From JBMNNU01 sp050942695 (GTDB lineage: Bacteria; Chloroflexota; UBA6077), in the NCBI GenBank assembly GCA_050942695.1, contig JBMNNU010000229.1, forward strand, positions 1-5,374: 5,374 bases of DNA, written 5' to 3'. A program made the position numbers and the translations under genes. Shown piece after piece: positions 5,015 to 5,374 of the stretch (positions within the stretch are counted from its first letter, which is position 1; the number at the start of each line of letters is the position of its first letter). The notes beneath the pieces are model-generated. The model was not told the DNA's origin. It searched no databases and saw nothing but the letters and a program-made list of their open reading frames with translations.

Positions 5015-5374
5015 ATGACCAAGGATCAAGGGGATATCGGGGCTGAAAGCGCTGATGATCAGCAGGTTCAGCAAGAGCCTGCTGGTACACCAGGCGACCA
5101 GCAGGCCGAGACCCTTCAAAGCCAACTCGAGGAGGAAAAAGCTCGAGCTGAGCGCTGCTTGGCCAATTGGCAGCGAGCGGAGGCAGATCTGGCAAATTTC
5201 AAAAGGCGTGCAGAGCAGGAACGCGCCGAATTGATAAAGTTCGCCAACGCCTCCCTGATTGAGAAGATCCTGCCTGTACTAGACGATTTTGAACGGGCTA
5301 TCGGAGCAGTCCCTCAAGATCAGCAGACAACAGGCTGGGTTGAGGGCATTAAGCTGATAGACAGGAAGCTTAGG
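5015..5374 (+). CDS. grpE: Nucleotide exchange factor GrpE, 3' end beyond window
   Basis: There are 120 codons before the window edge, with no stop; complete GrpE proteins have roughly 170-220 residues. The N-terminus (1-35) is acidic and Gln-rich, as is usual. A long coiled-coil helix follows (about 36-80: LEEEKARAERCLANWQRAEA and the following FKRRAEQER). The family core then begins with LPVLDDFERAI (86-96) and W108-VEGIKLI (108-115). GrpE dimers release ADP from DnaK and act as a thermosensor. GGAGG (5006-5010) lies 4 nt before the ATG at 5015; the adjacent in-frame ATG at 5012 is only 1 nt away and less likely. The gene begins 11 nt after the hrcA TAA, so it is co-transcribed and under CIRCE control. 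dnaK is expected next, outside the window. Confidence 0.95.
   Translation, partial: MTKDQGDIGAESADDQQVQQEPAGTPGDQQAETLQSQLEEEKARAERCLANWQRAEADLANFKRRAEQERAELIKFANASLIEKILPVLDDFERAIGAVPQDQQTTGWVEGIKLIDRKLR

Noticed and set aside
4518..5195. 225-codon minus-strand ORF opposite hrcA and grpE
   Set aside because: It is antisense to two unmistakable conserved genes and shows no domain; it is a shadow of their codon usage.

Overview
The window looks like ordinary bacterial chromosome with moderately high GC. It carries four complete protein genes and one gene cut off by the right edge. The hrcA-grpE order, a perfect CIRCE operator and clear GGAGG-type ribosome sites fit Chloroflexota, Bacillota or another lineage that controls its chaperones with HrcA. 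The exact phylum cannot be settled by eye. No tRNA, rRNA, CRISPR array or recognisable transposase was seen.

Left part (1-1770). A minus-strand gene encodes a 407-residue MOT1-type sulfate/molybdate transporter (328-1551). Its roughly 215-nt leader carries an RNA element (about 1633-1766, minus strand) that matches the molybdenum cofactor (Moco) riboswitch: a P1 stem closes both ends, and the 3' core resembles the enterobacterial moaA leader. An intrinsic-terminator-like fold ending in seven T lies between this aptamer and the ribosome site. The riboswitch is the most informative item in the window, because it points to molybdate (or tungstate) rather than sulfate as the substrate. Bases 1-327 hold no convincing gene, only inverted repeats and an in-frame open tail beyond the transporter stop.

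Middle part (1771-3651). A plus-strand GNAT-family acetyltransferase (1885-2736) is divergent from the transporter, with a symmetric repeat cluster between them. It converges on a minus-strand exported serine hydrolase of the class A beta-lactamase/penicillin-binding fold (2806-3651). A strong hairpin at 2757-2794 separates the two convergent genes.

Right part (3652-5374). A sigma-70-type promoter (3850-3878) and a perfect CIRCE operator (3880-3906) precede hrcA (3984-5003). grpE follows 11 nt later and leaves the window incomplete. This is the start of an autoregulated heat-shock operon that in many bacteria continues with dnaK and dnaJ. HrcA binds CIRCE and represses its own operon under non-stress conditions; GrpE is the nucleotide exchange factor for DnaK. 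Nothing in the sequence links the transporter, acetyltransferase or hydrolase functionally to the heat-shock operon.
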